Below, piece after piece: positions 19,582-28,585 of a DNA stretch of 64,000 bases. The stretch spans positions 246,550 to 310,549 of the forward strand of contig NZ_BAGA01000077.1 of the NCBI RefSeq assembly GCF_000308595.1. Reading direction: 5' to 3'. The position numbers and the translations under genes are program-made. The stretch is from Nocardia higoensis NBRC 100133. GTDB lineage: Bacteria > Actinomycetota > Actinomycetes > Mycobacteriales > Mycobacteriaceae. The notes below the pieces were generated by a model, which worked only from the letters and a program-made list of their open reading frames with translations, did not search any database and was not told where the DNA came from. The number at the start of each line of letters is the position of its first letter. The stretch's first letter is position 1.

Positions 19582-19926
19582 TCAGAGCAACTTCAAGTTC
19601 GCGACAGCGCTACTGACGCGATCGCGCAGCTGTTCATCAGTGAGGTCACCTTCTTCTGCATCTGCCGGATCAATCGCGTAGTCCTCGAGTGCGTAGAATA
19701 CGCGATTCATCAGGAATTCGAACTGAGCGCTGATCCGCTCTCCCGTATCAAGCGCTTTGCGGCGGGCGCTCAGCCAGTTGCGCGCAAAGGTTGCGCCGTT
19801 GATGTCCGACGATATGAATTGGTTCATCAATGAGATCTGTTCACCCACGGCTGAGGTCGAGGGTACGTCATGCGGGCGCACCCATGCACGCTTGCTGTGG
19901 CTTCGGTCGGAGCCGTTGTTGACCAT
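19582..19926 (-). CDS. Probable colicin-D-type immunity protein
   Basis: A 114-residue, all-helical acidic protein. QISLMNQFISSDINGATFAR, NWLSARRKALDTGERI and NRVFYALEDYAIDPA resemble the colicin immunity domain family. It lies 117 bases downstream of the Rhs toxin, on the same strand, where the cognate immunity gene is expected, and the toxin tip looks colicin-D-like, so the pairing is consistent. It should bind and block the tRNase domain in the cytoplasm. ATG 19924-19926 with GAGGGA upstream was chosen; a TTG 18 bases earlier is possible. The DNA is less GC-rich than the surrounding genes. Confidence 0.75.
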   Translation of the reverse strand: MVNNGSDRSHSKRAWVRPHDVPSTSAVGEQISLMNQFISSDINGATFARNWLSARRKALDTGERISAQFEFLMNRVFYALEDYAIDPADAEEGDLTDEQLRDRVSSAVANLKLL

Positions 19927-20043
19927 AGTCTTCCCTCGTACCAATCGGCCTGACTTCGATCAGGCCACCTCGATGTCGATCTTCTGCGGTGTGGACCGGA
20001 TCCTAGCATCTACAGGCGAAGGCAGGTTTTTCGTCAAATACCG

Positions 20044-23000
20044 CTAGTACAGCCATCCTTTTTGGACGACATCGCTGAACTGTCTATCGGAAAGCTTCCA
20101 TGCCGACCAGAATTGCCCGTCGGATCGGAGCATGACCATCTTGTTGCTATTCGGGTCGATGAATCCGATGGCGGTTCCTTGGTTTCGGTAGTTGAATCTA
20201 TAAATCTTCGTGTCAGGTGAAGTCATGTGCTCCTTCATTGCCTCGATGAATGCTGCCTTGTTCGCCTTGTTCTTGTTTCCGGTCAACCCGAAGTCGGCGG
20301 CATGGGCATCATACTTCTTGTCGAGGACTTTCTGGTTGCTGAAATCTGCTCTATCTGCCCATGCGCGTTTGGCGCACGCTGCCGGCGCCAGACCGAGCGG
20401 GTCACTCCATGAAATCGGGTTCCATGGATAAGAATTGGGGTTTTGTGCAGGAGCAATTCCCAGAGGATCCTGAGTGAGGTATCGGCCGGTTTCGGGATCG
20501 TAGTAGCGGTGCAAATTGTAGTAAAGGCCGGTCTCCGGGTCGTGTTGTTGGCCTTGGAAGCGGTGAGGAGTGTCGGGGCCGGTCCAGATCGTTCGGCCCC
20601 ACAGGGTAGTAGTGGAAGTCGAGCTGATTCGGCCGGTGAGGTCGGCCAGTTGAGTAGGCGAACCTTCGAGGTTGGTGATGATCACCCAGAATTGGTCGTC
20701 GACGGACTGGGTGAGTGGGACGTGAGTTTCTGGGTGATTGGTCCAGGTATGCGTTCTGGCGCTGGAGTCCGTGGCGGTGGTCTGTTCGGTGAGATGGACG
20801 CCGTCCCAGGTGAAATCGGTGTGGGTCTCGGTGGCATGGTGGTGTTTCGTGGTGCGGCGGCCGAACGGGTCGTACGTGTACGACCAGGTGTCGTTGTCGG
20901 GGGTGGTGACTTCACTGAGCTGGTCGAAGGCGTTGTAGCGGAAGTGCCAGATGGCGGGTTTGCGGGAGAGCCGGGTCTTTTCCTTGCGAATGAGGCGCCC
21001 GGCGGTGTCGTAATGGAATCGGGTGCGGCCGGCTCTGATGAGGAGGTTGTTGCGGTATTCGAAGCGGGGGCCGACAGCGGAGTCGGTTGTGCTGTGGTCG
21101 GAATGAGGAAGTGCTGGTGATGTCGGGATCTCTGCAGTCGTGAGGTTCGACAGGGCGTCGTAGGTGTATTGCTCCGTGACGCCGACGTCGGGTGTGGTGA
21201 TATGGGTGATGCGTCCGAGAACGTCGAGGGTGTAGTCGCGGCGTCCGGCCGTGGTGGGTGAGGTGGTTATGTGTCTGGTGATGTATCCGTCAGGGCGCCA
21301 GGTGTACTCGTCGCGCTCGAGTAGTCGGGTGGGTGCACTGGTGCGTGGGTCGAGTTGCACGAGTTCACGGCTGAGGGTGTGTCCGCCGCGGCTGTAGGTG
21401 CTGTGCTGTCCGATTCCGGCGCTGCGCCAACTGTTCTGGCGTCCGAGTGGGTCGTGGGTGAAGTCGAATCGGTGCCCCTGGGTGGTGAGAGCGGCGACTC
21501 CACCGATCGGGGTGCGTTCGTAGGTGGTTGTCGAGCCACTCGGAGTCGTGTAGGCGGTCTGCCGGCCGTGTATGTCGTAGTCGTAGGTGGTGGCGTGTCC
21601 GTCGACGTACTGTGCCCGGATCCGGCCTGCTGGGCTGCGGTCGAAGGTGACGGTATGGATCGTCTTGTCGTGTAGACCGTTTCGGGCAGCTGCGATGTGA
21701 CCGGTGGGGGTGTATGTGTTGCGGATCCACTCGCCGGTGTCGGTTCTGGTACCGACGTACCTGCCGAGGATGTCGTAGGTGTGCAGGCGTCGGACGCCTG
21801 TCGGTGTGGTGGTGGCAGCAGCTTGTCCGAGCAGATCGTATTCGGTGCGGGTGACCGATCCGTTGTAGTCGGTTTCGGTGCTGAGGTTGCCGGTCGCGTC
21901 GTATTCGTAGGTCCAGGTGTCGCCGAGGGGGTTGGTGACCGAGGTGAGGCGGCGTTCGCTGTCGTGGGTGTAGATGGTGACGGTGCGGTCGGGTGCTTCG
22001 CGGGTGGCGACCAGGTCGAAGGTTCCGTAGGTGTACCGGGTGACGGCACCGATCTGGTTCGTGTGGGTGAGCAGGTTCCCTTCACCGTCGTAGGTCCAGG
22101 ACTGGGTCCCGCCGTCGGCGTCGGTATACGAGAGCAGCTTGCCTTCGGCCGAGTAGCGGCGGGTGCTGGTTCCCCCGAGGGGATCGGTGATCGTGGTGGG
22201 TCGGCCGAACATGTCGCGTTCGATGAGGGTGACGGCGTTGTTCGGTTCGGTGATCCGGATCGGCAGACCGGCGGGGTCGACCTCGATGACGGTGGTGGCT
22301 CCGGTCGAGAGCGTGATCGACGCCGGGGCCCCGCACGGGTGGTGGGTGTAGGTGGTGGTGACACCGTCGGCATCGGTGACGCCGGCGAGATTGCCGTGCT
22401 CGTCGTAGGTGCGGACAGTGGTCGTTCCGTCGACATCGGTCGTCGTGGCCGGGCGGTGTGGCGCGGCGTAGCTGATGGTGATCGATTGTTGGTCCGGACG
22501 CCGCAGCAGAATCAGATCACCGTCGGAGTTGTAGAGATACGTGGTGATGTTGGCGTAGGCGTCGACGTGGCGGACCGGCTGGCGGTATTCGTTGTAGGCG
22601 AAGATCGAGGTCGCGCCCCGCGGATCGATCCTGTTGCGCAGGCACAGATCCTCGTCGAACTCGAAAATGGTGGTCGCGCCCAAGGAGTTCGTGTGGCGGG
22701 TTCGGGTCCGTCCGGACCCGGGCAGAATTTCGTAGGCGAGACTCGCCGACAGGATGCCGTCGGTACCGACCTGTTGCACGACGCGGCCGGACCGGTCGTA
22801 GGTGTTGCGCATTTCGGTGCCGCGTGAGTCGCGCCAGGACAGCATTCGCGCGTCGCTGTCGTACCCGTAGTGGGTTGTAGCGCCGACACCGTTGGTGACC
22901 GAGGTGAGATTGCCTGCTGTGTATTCGAATTCGCGGACGCGGATACCGGCGGCAGTGTTGGCGGGGTCGGCGCCGGTGACAGTGAGAGACGTGATGCGCG

Positions 23001-24597
23001 CGTCTTCGGTGGTGATCTCGACGCGATAGCCACCGGAGTGGGTGACGTGGGTGGGGGTGCCGTCCGTGCTGTAGTGGAAGCGGATGTGATTGTGGTGGCG
23101 GTCGGTGATCTCGGTGATTGCGTAATTGCCGAGCCGGGTGTCGAGTCCGGCCAGGACCGGGTCGGGATGGAAGCCCCAGGTGAGCTCGCGCTCGGGATCG
23201 TGAACTAGGTATCCACCGGTGTCGGTGCGGGTCATCCTGGCACGGATTCCCTTGTGCACCGGGCCGACCGGGACATCGGGCGCTGTGTGCGGGAACTGCC
23301 ATAGTTCACCGTCGGGGCCGATGAATTTCACCCCGATCTGATCGACGACCACTCGCATGTCCAGTGTCGCTGCCCAGGACGGGCCGAACCACCTGCCGAA
23401 TCGGTAGGAGGAGCGGTGGCGGCGGGTCAGGACCAAGGCGAGGACACCGGGGAGTTCGACGTCGGTCTCTGCGAGGAGGAACTCACCTGTCGCGGCATCG
23501 ACCGGGTCACCGCAGTCGGTGGTTTGCGACTTGGTCTTGTTGAGGTCCGGGCTCTCGGATTTCGTCTGGTCGGGAAGTTTGGTGTCCTTGTCGGCCGCGA
23601 TCTTCGGGTTGTTCGTCGCCGGAGCGTTCGCGGGAGTGGTCTTGGTGGGATTCTCGGTTGTATTCGATGGTGATCCAGACTCTTTGGAATTCGCCGGATT
23701 CGTTTGTGTGTCAGGCTGTTTGGTGCTAACTGGGTTGGTCGGAGTGTCTGGCTGCTTGGTGCTTGCGGGAGTGGTCGGGGTGTCGGTCTGCTTCGCGCTC
23801 GCAGGTGTCGTGGTGAGATCGTCGGTGTTCTTCGTCGACTTCGACGGGGTCTTCCTGAACGCCTTCGCGATGTCGCCGAACGCCGACTTCAACTGCTTCA
23901 GCAATGGCTTCAGCTTCGCCATCGTCTTCGCCAGCCGCGAGAACAGCTTCGAGATCATCGCGACGGTCTTCGCGATATAGGCGGTGGCCTGGGCCGCGAT
24001 CACCGGAGTGGCGACACCCAGCGAGAAGACGGCTTCGGCCGCCCAGACCGCGAGGCGTCCGACGGTTTGGGCGACGAGGTCGCGCACAGTTTCGCGGACC
24101 GCGGCGACGACTCCGCCGGCGAGGCGGATCGCCGAGGCGGCGGCAGTAGCGGCGGTGTTCGCGGCGGTGAGGAGGTTGGTGGTGTCGGCGGCGGCGTTCT
24201 TGTAGGCGGTGGCGGCCTGGCCCGTCCAGTCGGCGACATCGGTGCTGACGGCCTTGCTCTGGGCGGCGCCGACCTCGCCGAGGCGGGTGGCGACGTTGTC
24301 CCATGTCTTGGCATAAGCCTCGATCTGGGCAGGGTCACCGGCGATCCAGTCCAGGGCGTCCTGAAGGGGTTGGCAGTGTTCGATGAGCCAGCCGACGCCA
24401 TAGCCGGCGAGCGTGCCGAAAGGATCGACGACCAAGGAAACGGCTTCAGCGGCCAGACCGACAACGCCGAGGCCGACGTCGATCCAGGAGCCACTGGAAA
24501 TGGCGTCCGACAGGTCGGTGACCGAACTGACCAGACTGATGCCGGTGGACCAGTCGGTGGTGTCTTCCGGTGCGGCGATGAGCGGGTTGCTGGCCAC
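20044..24597 (-). CDS. Rhs/YD-repeat polymorphic toxin with a colicin-D-like C-terminus
   Basis: A 1,517-residue protein. Residues 1-250 are helical and contain ADWTGQAATAYKNA, a WXG100-like turn, which suggests type VII targeting. Residues 255-360 are a Thr/Pro/Lys linker with repeats. DUF6531 begins at about 363 (DPVDAATGEFLL), followed by many YD repeats and the Rhs core end (YYDPETGRYLTQDPLG, then SDPLGLAP). The last 112 residues are the toxin: DKKYDAHAADFGLTG resembles the catalytic Lys/His region of colicin D, and GQFWSAWKL its final strand. Predicted activity is tRNA anticodon cleavage in a rival cell. GTG start overlaps the EspC-like stop (TAGTG). Confidence 0.88.
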   Translation of the reverse strand: MASNPLIAAPEDTTDWSTGISLVSSVTDLSDAISSGSWIDVGLGVVGLAAEAVSLVVDPFGTLAGYGVGWLIEHCQPLQDALDWIAGDPAQIEAYAKTWDNVATRLGEVGAAQSKAVSTDVADWTGQAATAYKNAAADTTNLLTAANTAATAAASAIRLAGGVVAAVRETVRDLVAQTVGRLAVWAAEAVFSLGVATPVIAAQATAYIAKTVAMISKLFSRLAKTMAKLKPLLKQLKSAFGDIAKAFRKTPSKSTKNTDDLTTTPASAKQTDTPTTPASTKQPDTPTNPVSTKQPDTQTNPANSKESGSPSNTTENPTKTTPANAPATNNPKIAADKDTKLPDQTKSESPDLNKTKSQTTDCGDPVDAATGEFLLAETDVELPGVLALVLTRRHRSSYRFGRWFGPSWAATLDMRVVVDQIGVKFIGPDGELWQFPHTAPDVPVGPVHKGIRARMTRTDTGGYLVHDPERELTWGFHPDPVLAGLDTRLGNYAITEITDRHHNHIRFHYSTDGTPTHVTHSGGYRVEITTEDARITSLTVTGADPANTAAGIRVREFEYTAGNLTSVTNGVGATTHYGYDSDARMLSWRDSRGTEMRNTYDRSGRVVQQVGTDGILSASLAYEILPGSGRTRTRHTNSLGATTIFEFDEDLCLRNRIDPRGATSIFAYNEYRQPVRHVDAYANITTYLYNSDGDLILLRRPDQQSITISYAAPHRPATTTDVDGTTTVRTYDEHGNLAGVTDADGVTTTYTHHPCGAPASITLSTGATTVIEVDPAGLPIRITEPNNAVTLIERDMFGRPTTITDPLGGTSTRRYSAEGKLLSYTDADGGTQSWTYDGEGNLLTHTNQIGAVTRYTYGTFDLVATREAPDRTVTIYTHDSERRLTSVTNPLGDTWTYEYDATGNLSTETDYNGSVTRTEYDLLGQAAATTTPTGVRRLHTYDILGRYVGTRTDTGEWIRNTYTPTGHIAAARNGLHDKTIHTVTFDRSPAGRIRAQYVDGHATTYDYDIHGRQTAYTTPSGSTTTYERTPIGGVAALTTQGHRFDFTHDPLGRQNSWRSAGIGQHSTYSRGGHTLSRELVQLDPRTSAPTRLLERDEYTWRPDGYITRHITTSPTTAGRRDYTLDVLGRITHITTPDVGVTEQYTYDALSNLTTAEIPTSPALPHSDHSTTDSAVGPRFEYRNNLLIRAGRTRFHYDTAGRLIRKEKTRLSRKPAIWHFRYNAFDQLSEVTTPDNDTWSYTYDPFGRRTTKHHHATETHTDFTWDGVHLTEQTTATDSSARTHTWTNHPETHVPLTQSVDDQFWVIITNLEGSPTQLADLTGRISSTSTTTLWGRTIWTGPDTPHRFQGQQHDPETGLYYNLHRYYDPETGRYLTQDPLGIAPAQNPNSYPWNPISWSDPLGLAPAACAKRAWADRADFSNQKVLDKKYDAHAADFGLTGNKNKANKAAFIEAMKEHMTSPDTKIYRFNYRNQGTAIGFIDPNSNKMVMLRSDGQFWSAWKLSDRQFSDVVQKGWLY
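23685..23817 (-). repeat. Repeats encoding the Thr/Pro linker of the Rhs protein
   Basis: About three imperfect copies of a 13-residue unit related to TPASTKQPDTPTN, within a 100-residue disordered linker between the secretion-type N-terminus and the Rhs shell. The number of units could vary between strains. Confidence 0.7.
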
Positions 24598-24929
24598 TAC
24601 AGCCTAGATTCCTGGGACTTCAGGGCGGCGGCGTTGGTGGTGTCGCGACCGGTGAACGCATCGGCTACTGCCGTGAGCTTGTCGGCGGTGTCACCGAAGG
24701 AGGTGATCGCGGCTTCGATAGCGTCGATCCCGTCGGTTTCGACCGAATCCACGAACAACGGACCGAGGAACGCGCACAGCTTCCCGAACGCGTCCGAAGG
24801 GGCTGAGGCCGCCTGGGCGGCTTCCAAGGCTTCGGTGAGCCCGGAACCGGCGGAGGTGACGTTGGTGGCATGGGTCTTTATCTTGTCCGGAGAGACATTC
24901 AGCTCCCCGGCACCACCCGCACTCGTCAT
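24597..24929 (-). CDS. EspC-like type VII secretion partner of the Rhs toxin
   Basis: A 110-residue helical protein resembling ESX-1 EspC-type targets: ELNVSPDKIKTHATNV, a middle helix with SGLTEALEAAQAASAP, and a C-terminal helix with GDTADKLTAVADAF. Such proteins pair with a WXG100-like N-terminus to form a helical-bundle substrate for type VII export. The ATG at 24927-24929 has AGGAGGGGG 6 bases upstream. The stop shares one base with the Rhs start, so the two are coupled. No ESX core genes adjoin, so export would use machinery elsewhere, or the FtsK cluster at 46-57 kb. Confidence 0.75.
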   Translation of the reverse strand: MTSAGGAGELNVSPDKIKTHATNVTSAGSGLTEALEAAQAASAPSDAFGKLCAFLGPLFVDSVETDGIDAIEAAITSFGDTADKLTAVADAFTGRDTTNAAALKSQESRL

Positions 24930-25145
24930 CGTGCCCCCTCCTATGGTGAAGCCTCGTGCCACCCGCTCGACGGGCGTTACGACCCCCTCGATCTGCGGTG
25001 TCGACCGGCCGCCCCACCTTTGCCTCCCGTAAGAGAACGCCGATCGACGGCCTGCGCCACTCGGTGCCGATTGACCAGCGTAGCGGAGGCATTCACCTCC
25101 ACGACTGTGGAGAATTCGACGGAACCCGAGGACATTTGGATGCGT

Positions 25146-26429
25146 CTAATGAGGTGACAACATGTGATCCGGAGGTGCGGACTCGTTCTGTAGGGAGTTC
25201 CAGCACTCGGCCCGCAACCATCCGGCAGCCTCTCCGGGCGTCACATCCGCGCATACCCCCAGCACATGGATTTCCCCCAGTCTCCGGCCGGCGCTGGCGA
25301 TTCTCATGACTCGCCGGGAGTGGTTGCTCGGCCGCGGGTAGATGATGGCAGCGACAGGCGCGGAGGCGGGGGAGTAGCCGGCGATGTAGGTCAGCAGCTG
25401 ATGGACATCGGAGGGAGACACGCGATCGGCGTGATAGGTCTTGTACTTCGCATCGACGGGAACCACAGCTGCGTCGGGCCCGCCCAGCCGGACGAGCACA
25501 TCGGGCCGGAACCGCGATGTCGATGACAGATCGCCGTGGACGGTGATGGCGTCGTTCCCTCCCTGGGGTAGCAGGATCGCCTGCGGTGGAACGGAATCCG
25601 CACACAGCCGACGTACGGCAGCTTCCCAGAGACGGGGCAGATCGAGCAGCAGACTGCCCGCTTCGGATCCGGTGTCGGCGAGCAGGTCGGCGACACCGCC
25701 ACCGCGCAAAAGCAACGCGGCCCATGTGTGGGCGGCCCGGTAGCGACGGGTGAGGTGGGTATAACGGGCCCGCGCATGGGCCCGTAGCGATGTCGCCGAC
25801 GATCCCGTGACGGGGAATTCCGCGGCCTCCGACCGGAGGTTCCGGGCGAGGTGCGAGTCGCTGACCGTCGCGACTGCCGCGCGCAGGGCGTGCCCGCACA
25901 ACTGGTTCTCCCAGATATCGACGTCCCGGTCGAACGTGCGCATATGGAGTCGGTCGAGCTGCCCGAACCGCCGAGTGGCCTGGGCCGCGACGTCGAGCCG
26001 GCCACGCAGGACCGGCCCCACGTGCTCGGCACGCACGTAGTCGCGGCGGAGGCCGTCGCGGAGAAGTGTGCGGCATTCGGCGAGTAGTGCGGCGGCAACC
26101 AGGTCCGCGAATCCGTCGGTGGCCACGGTCCATTCACGAAGGGTGGCTTCGTGCGGAACGGGGGCATGTAGCGCGTAACACAACCACTGGATCAGGGAGC
26201 GTCCGGTGAAGGCCGTCTTCGGGGTGATGATCAGGCGAACTCGGTCCAGATTCAGCACACCGACAGTCCCCTCCGGGCGGAAACTCCAGCCGGAGCGTGT
26301 CGGGGTGAGCGTGCAGCGCCGCTGGTTCTGTAACAGGGTGAGGCGTCGGACATCGTTGTCGGTCAGCTGGTCGTGGCCCAGCGTCGCCGACTCGTACTCG
26401 GCGACGAGGATCCGCGGCATGTCACGCAT
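25146..26429 (-). CDS. mcrC: McrC-like restriction system component
   Basis: A 427-residue protein that partners McrB. The C-terminal nuclease core of the PD-(D/E)XK type is visible: FRPDVLVRLGG followed by VVPVDAKYKTY gives D...DAK. RLIITPKTAFTGRSLIQWLC and FDRDVDIWENQLCGHALR are typical McrC N-terminal and central segments. McrC supplies DNA cleavage and stimulates the McrB GTPase. Start: ATG 26427-26429 overlaps the mcrB stop by 8 bases; a second ATG three codons on is possible. Confidence 0.88.
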   Translation of the reverse strand: MRDMPRILVAEYESATLGHDQLTDNDVRRLTLLQNQRRCTLTPTRSGWSFRPEGTVGVLNLDRVRLIITPKTAFTGRSLIQWLCYALHAPVPHEATLREWTVATDGFADLVAAALLAECRTLLRDGLRRDYVRAEHVGPVLRGRLDVAAQATRRFGQLDRLHMRTFDRDVDIWENQLCGHALRAAVATVSDSHLARNLRSEAAEFPVTGSSATSLRAHARARYTHLTRRYRAAHTWAALLLRGGGVADLLADTGSEAGSLLLDLPRLWEAAVRRLCADSVPPQAILLPQGGNDAITVHGDLSSTSRFRPDVLVRLGGPDAAVVPVDAKYKTYHADRVSPSDVHQLLTYIAGYSPASAPVAAIIYPRPSNHSRRVMRIASAGRRLGEIHVLGVCADVTPGEAAGWLRAECWNSLQNESAPPDHMLSPH

Positions 26430-28485
26430 CGCTGTCGTGTGTCCCCGCGGTGTACTCGGCGGCGAGCGCCGCGGGCAGATCGGCGGCGGCGAAGTGAACC
26501 GGCCGGCCGGACTCGGAGTCGACCAGAGCGCCGAGGATCTGCCGCAGCAGGTCGACGCGGCCGACACAGTAGTCCACCAGCAGGGGCACGATGTCGTGAT
26601 AGAAGGCCGACCACAGTTCGTCCTCGGTGGCGACCGGCTCGTCGTCGCGCAGCAGATAGGCGTGGCCGATGCGATGATCGGAGTCGAGGACACGGTCGAT
26701 GCGTTCGTTCATCGACGTCAGCAGTGACGACAGTTCCAGCGGTCCGATCTGGCCCGACACGGCATCCGGGTCCGGATCCACCGACACGAAGGCGAACCGC
26801 CGCCGGATCGCGGCGTCGAGGTGGCTGACGCTGCGATCCGCGGTGTTCATCGTGCCGATGATCCGGATGTTCGGCGGCACCTCGAAACGGCGAGTGCTGA
26901 TCGGAAGCGTGAGCGGGAGGCCGCGCTTGTCGGCTTCGAGCAGAGTCACCAGTTCGCCGAAGATCCGAGGCAGATCGCCGCGGTTGATCTCGTCGATGAT
27001 CAGCAGGAACGTCGATTCCGGGGCGTCGGCAGCGGCGGTGCACAGCGTGTGGAACACCCCATCGGCCAACTGCAGCCGCAGACCCGACCCGCTGGAATCC
27101 TGGGCAGGCTTGAAGCCCTCGACGAAATCCTCGTAGCTGTAGGAGGGATGGAAGGTCACCAACCGGACGCGGCCGGAGTCGATGAGCCGGGCGACGGCGG
27201 CATTCCGCGAGGAACCCTCCGCGATCGAGTTCGAGTGCAGCGCCAGAGCGATGTCGAGGGCGAGCCGGGTCTTGCCGGTTCCCGGCGGTCCGTGCAGGAT
27301 CAGCTGCGGCTTGTGCTCGAGGATGGCGAGCGCACGGCTGACTTCCTCCGGCAGTGCGGATTCCGTCTGCTCCTCGGGCCCGGCGGGGCGTGCGGCGGTG
27401 AGCTTCGCGAAGAGAGTTCGAGGCACCTTGGCGAAGGTGGTCCGCCATGCACCGTTCGGCTCGGAAAGCTCCTGCGCGTAGCTGGTGTCCCAGTCGACCG
27501 GGATGAGGTGTTTGGATTTGCGGCGCGTGTCGTCGAACCGGTAGCCATCGGAAACCGTCCCGATCGCCAGCACTTTGCGAATTCCCTGGTTGGCAACGAT
27601 CCGATCGCCGGGCTGCAGGTCACGGAACGCGATCAGCTTGCTCGCCTTGTCGGCGTTCATGCCGGGACGCTCGGTATAGAGCTCGTCCATCAGCTCTTTG
27701 AGTTCCGCGTCGCTGGCGAACTGGGTGAGATCGCCGACCTCGTCCCAGCCGACACACATGAACCCGCCCTCGAGACATTCCTGCCAATGCCTCGCATCCG
27801 CGCCCGGCGCGATCTTCCAGATGGCGTGCTCGTGCCCGCGCGGGTCGAAGTTCGCGTACAGGAAACGCATGACCTCCTGCGCATCCCAGGTGGATAGATC
27901 GGGATCGCGTGCGACGAGCTCGCGCAACTGCCGGTTGGCGCGCCACGCCGCGACATTCTTCTCCGGCGTCCCGCCGAGCGCGGTGATGAACGCGCGCAGG
28001 TGCGACGAGGAGAAGATCGGCAGGAAGTGTTCCGGGAAGTATGTGGCGAGAGACTTGGTGACCAGAGCCTGGCCCGACCGGAGAATGTCGAGGTCGTCGA
28101 GCTCGTCGAACGCTTCCCGCTGGACCGCGTCGAAAGCGGCCACGAACTGGCCACGCAGCCGCTGCCACGCCTCCTCGACCGGAAGATCGAGCAAGGCGGG
28201 GGCCCGCTTCCACTCACCGGAGCGGTGCCGGTAGAGCATGTGCTTGCCCGCGCTGCCGCCGCTGATGCTGCCGAGTCGGCGGGTGCCGAACTCCATGAGC
28301 CGGCAGTAGGTCATGGTGTCGGAGGAGCCGAGGCCGAGGGCGTAGCGGTCGAGAGGGAGTGCGGGCCACTCATCCAGGGGGAATTGTTCGACGACGTATT
28401 TGCGGAGGTCGGTGGCCTCGGCGACTTCGGCGGCGACGGTGGAGCGGTCGAACGCGGCGATGGTGGTTCGCAGATCGGTGGTCAA
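26422..28485 (-). CDS. mcrB: McrB-like AAA+ GTPase with an EVE-like reader domain
   Basis: A 687-residue protein. Residues 1-200 are a helical N-terminal domain with LVTKSLATYFPEHFLPIFSS. Residues about 220-360 resemble an EVE/PUA-like modified-base reader (GFMCVGWDEVGDL, FRDLQPGDRIVANQGIRKV). The AAA+ core has Walker A GPPGTGKT (399-406), Walker B LLIIDE (494-499) and the McrB signature MNTADRSV (546-553). It should recognise modified bases through the EVE-like domain, translocate with GTP and trigger McrC. The target modification is not predictable. Confidence 0.9.
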   Translation of the reverse strand: MTTDLRTTIAAFDRSTVAAEVAEATDLRKYVVEQFPLDEWPALPLDRYALGLGSSDTMTYCRLMEFGTRRLGSISGGSAGKHMLYRHRSGEWKRAPALLDLPVEEAWQRLRGQFVAAFDAVQREAFDELDDLDILRSGQALVTKSLATYFPEHFLPIFSSSHLRAFITALGGTPEKNVAAWRANRQLRELVARDPDLSTWDAQEVMRFLYANFDPRGHEHAIWKIAPGADARHWQECLEGGFMCVGWDEVGDLTQFASDAELKELMDELYTERPGMNADKASKLIAFRDLQPGDRIVANQGIRKVLAIGTVSDGYRFDDTRRKSKHLIPVDWDTSYAQELSEPNGAWRTTFAKVPRTLFAKLTAARPAGPEEQTESALPEEVSRALAILEHKPQLILHGPPGTGKTRLALDIALALHSNSIAEGSSRNAAVARLIDSGRVRLVTFHPSYSYEDFVEGFKPAQDSSGSGLRLQLADGVFHTLCTAAADAPESTFLLIIDEINRGDLPRIFGELVTLLEADKRGLPLTLPISTRRFEVPPNIRIIGTMNTADRSVSHLDAAIRRRFAFVSVDPDPDAVSGQIGPLELSSLLTSMNERIDRVLDSDHRIGHAYLLRDDEPVATEDELWSAFYHDIVPLLVDYCVGRVDLLRQILGALVDSESGRPVHFAAADLPAALAAEYTAGTHDSDA

Positions 28486-28585
28486 TGATGCCTCTCGACA
28501 GGGTAGTGCGGGCTGGGTGCGGGCAGCGGATCGATGGGCGACACAGACGCCGGGTACTGGAGCCGCCGCACTGATAACTTCGGGA

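Noticed and set aside
21697..22827. Valine/glycine-rich plus-strand ORF within the Rhs gene
   Set aside because: Antisense artefact of the YD repeats; repeats of VGVGD type follow from the repeated codons on the other strand.
20500..23400. Possible CRISPR-like periodicity
   Set aside because: The short repeated motifs are YD-repeat codons of the Rhs protein, with no constant repeat or unique spacers.
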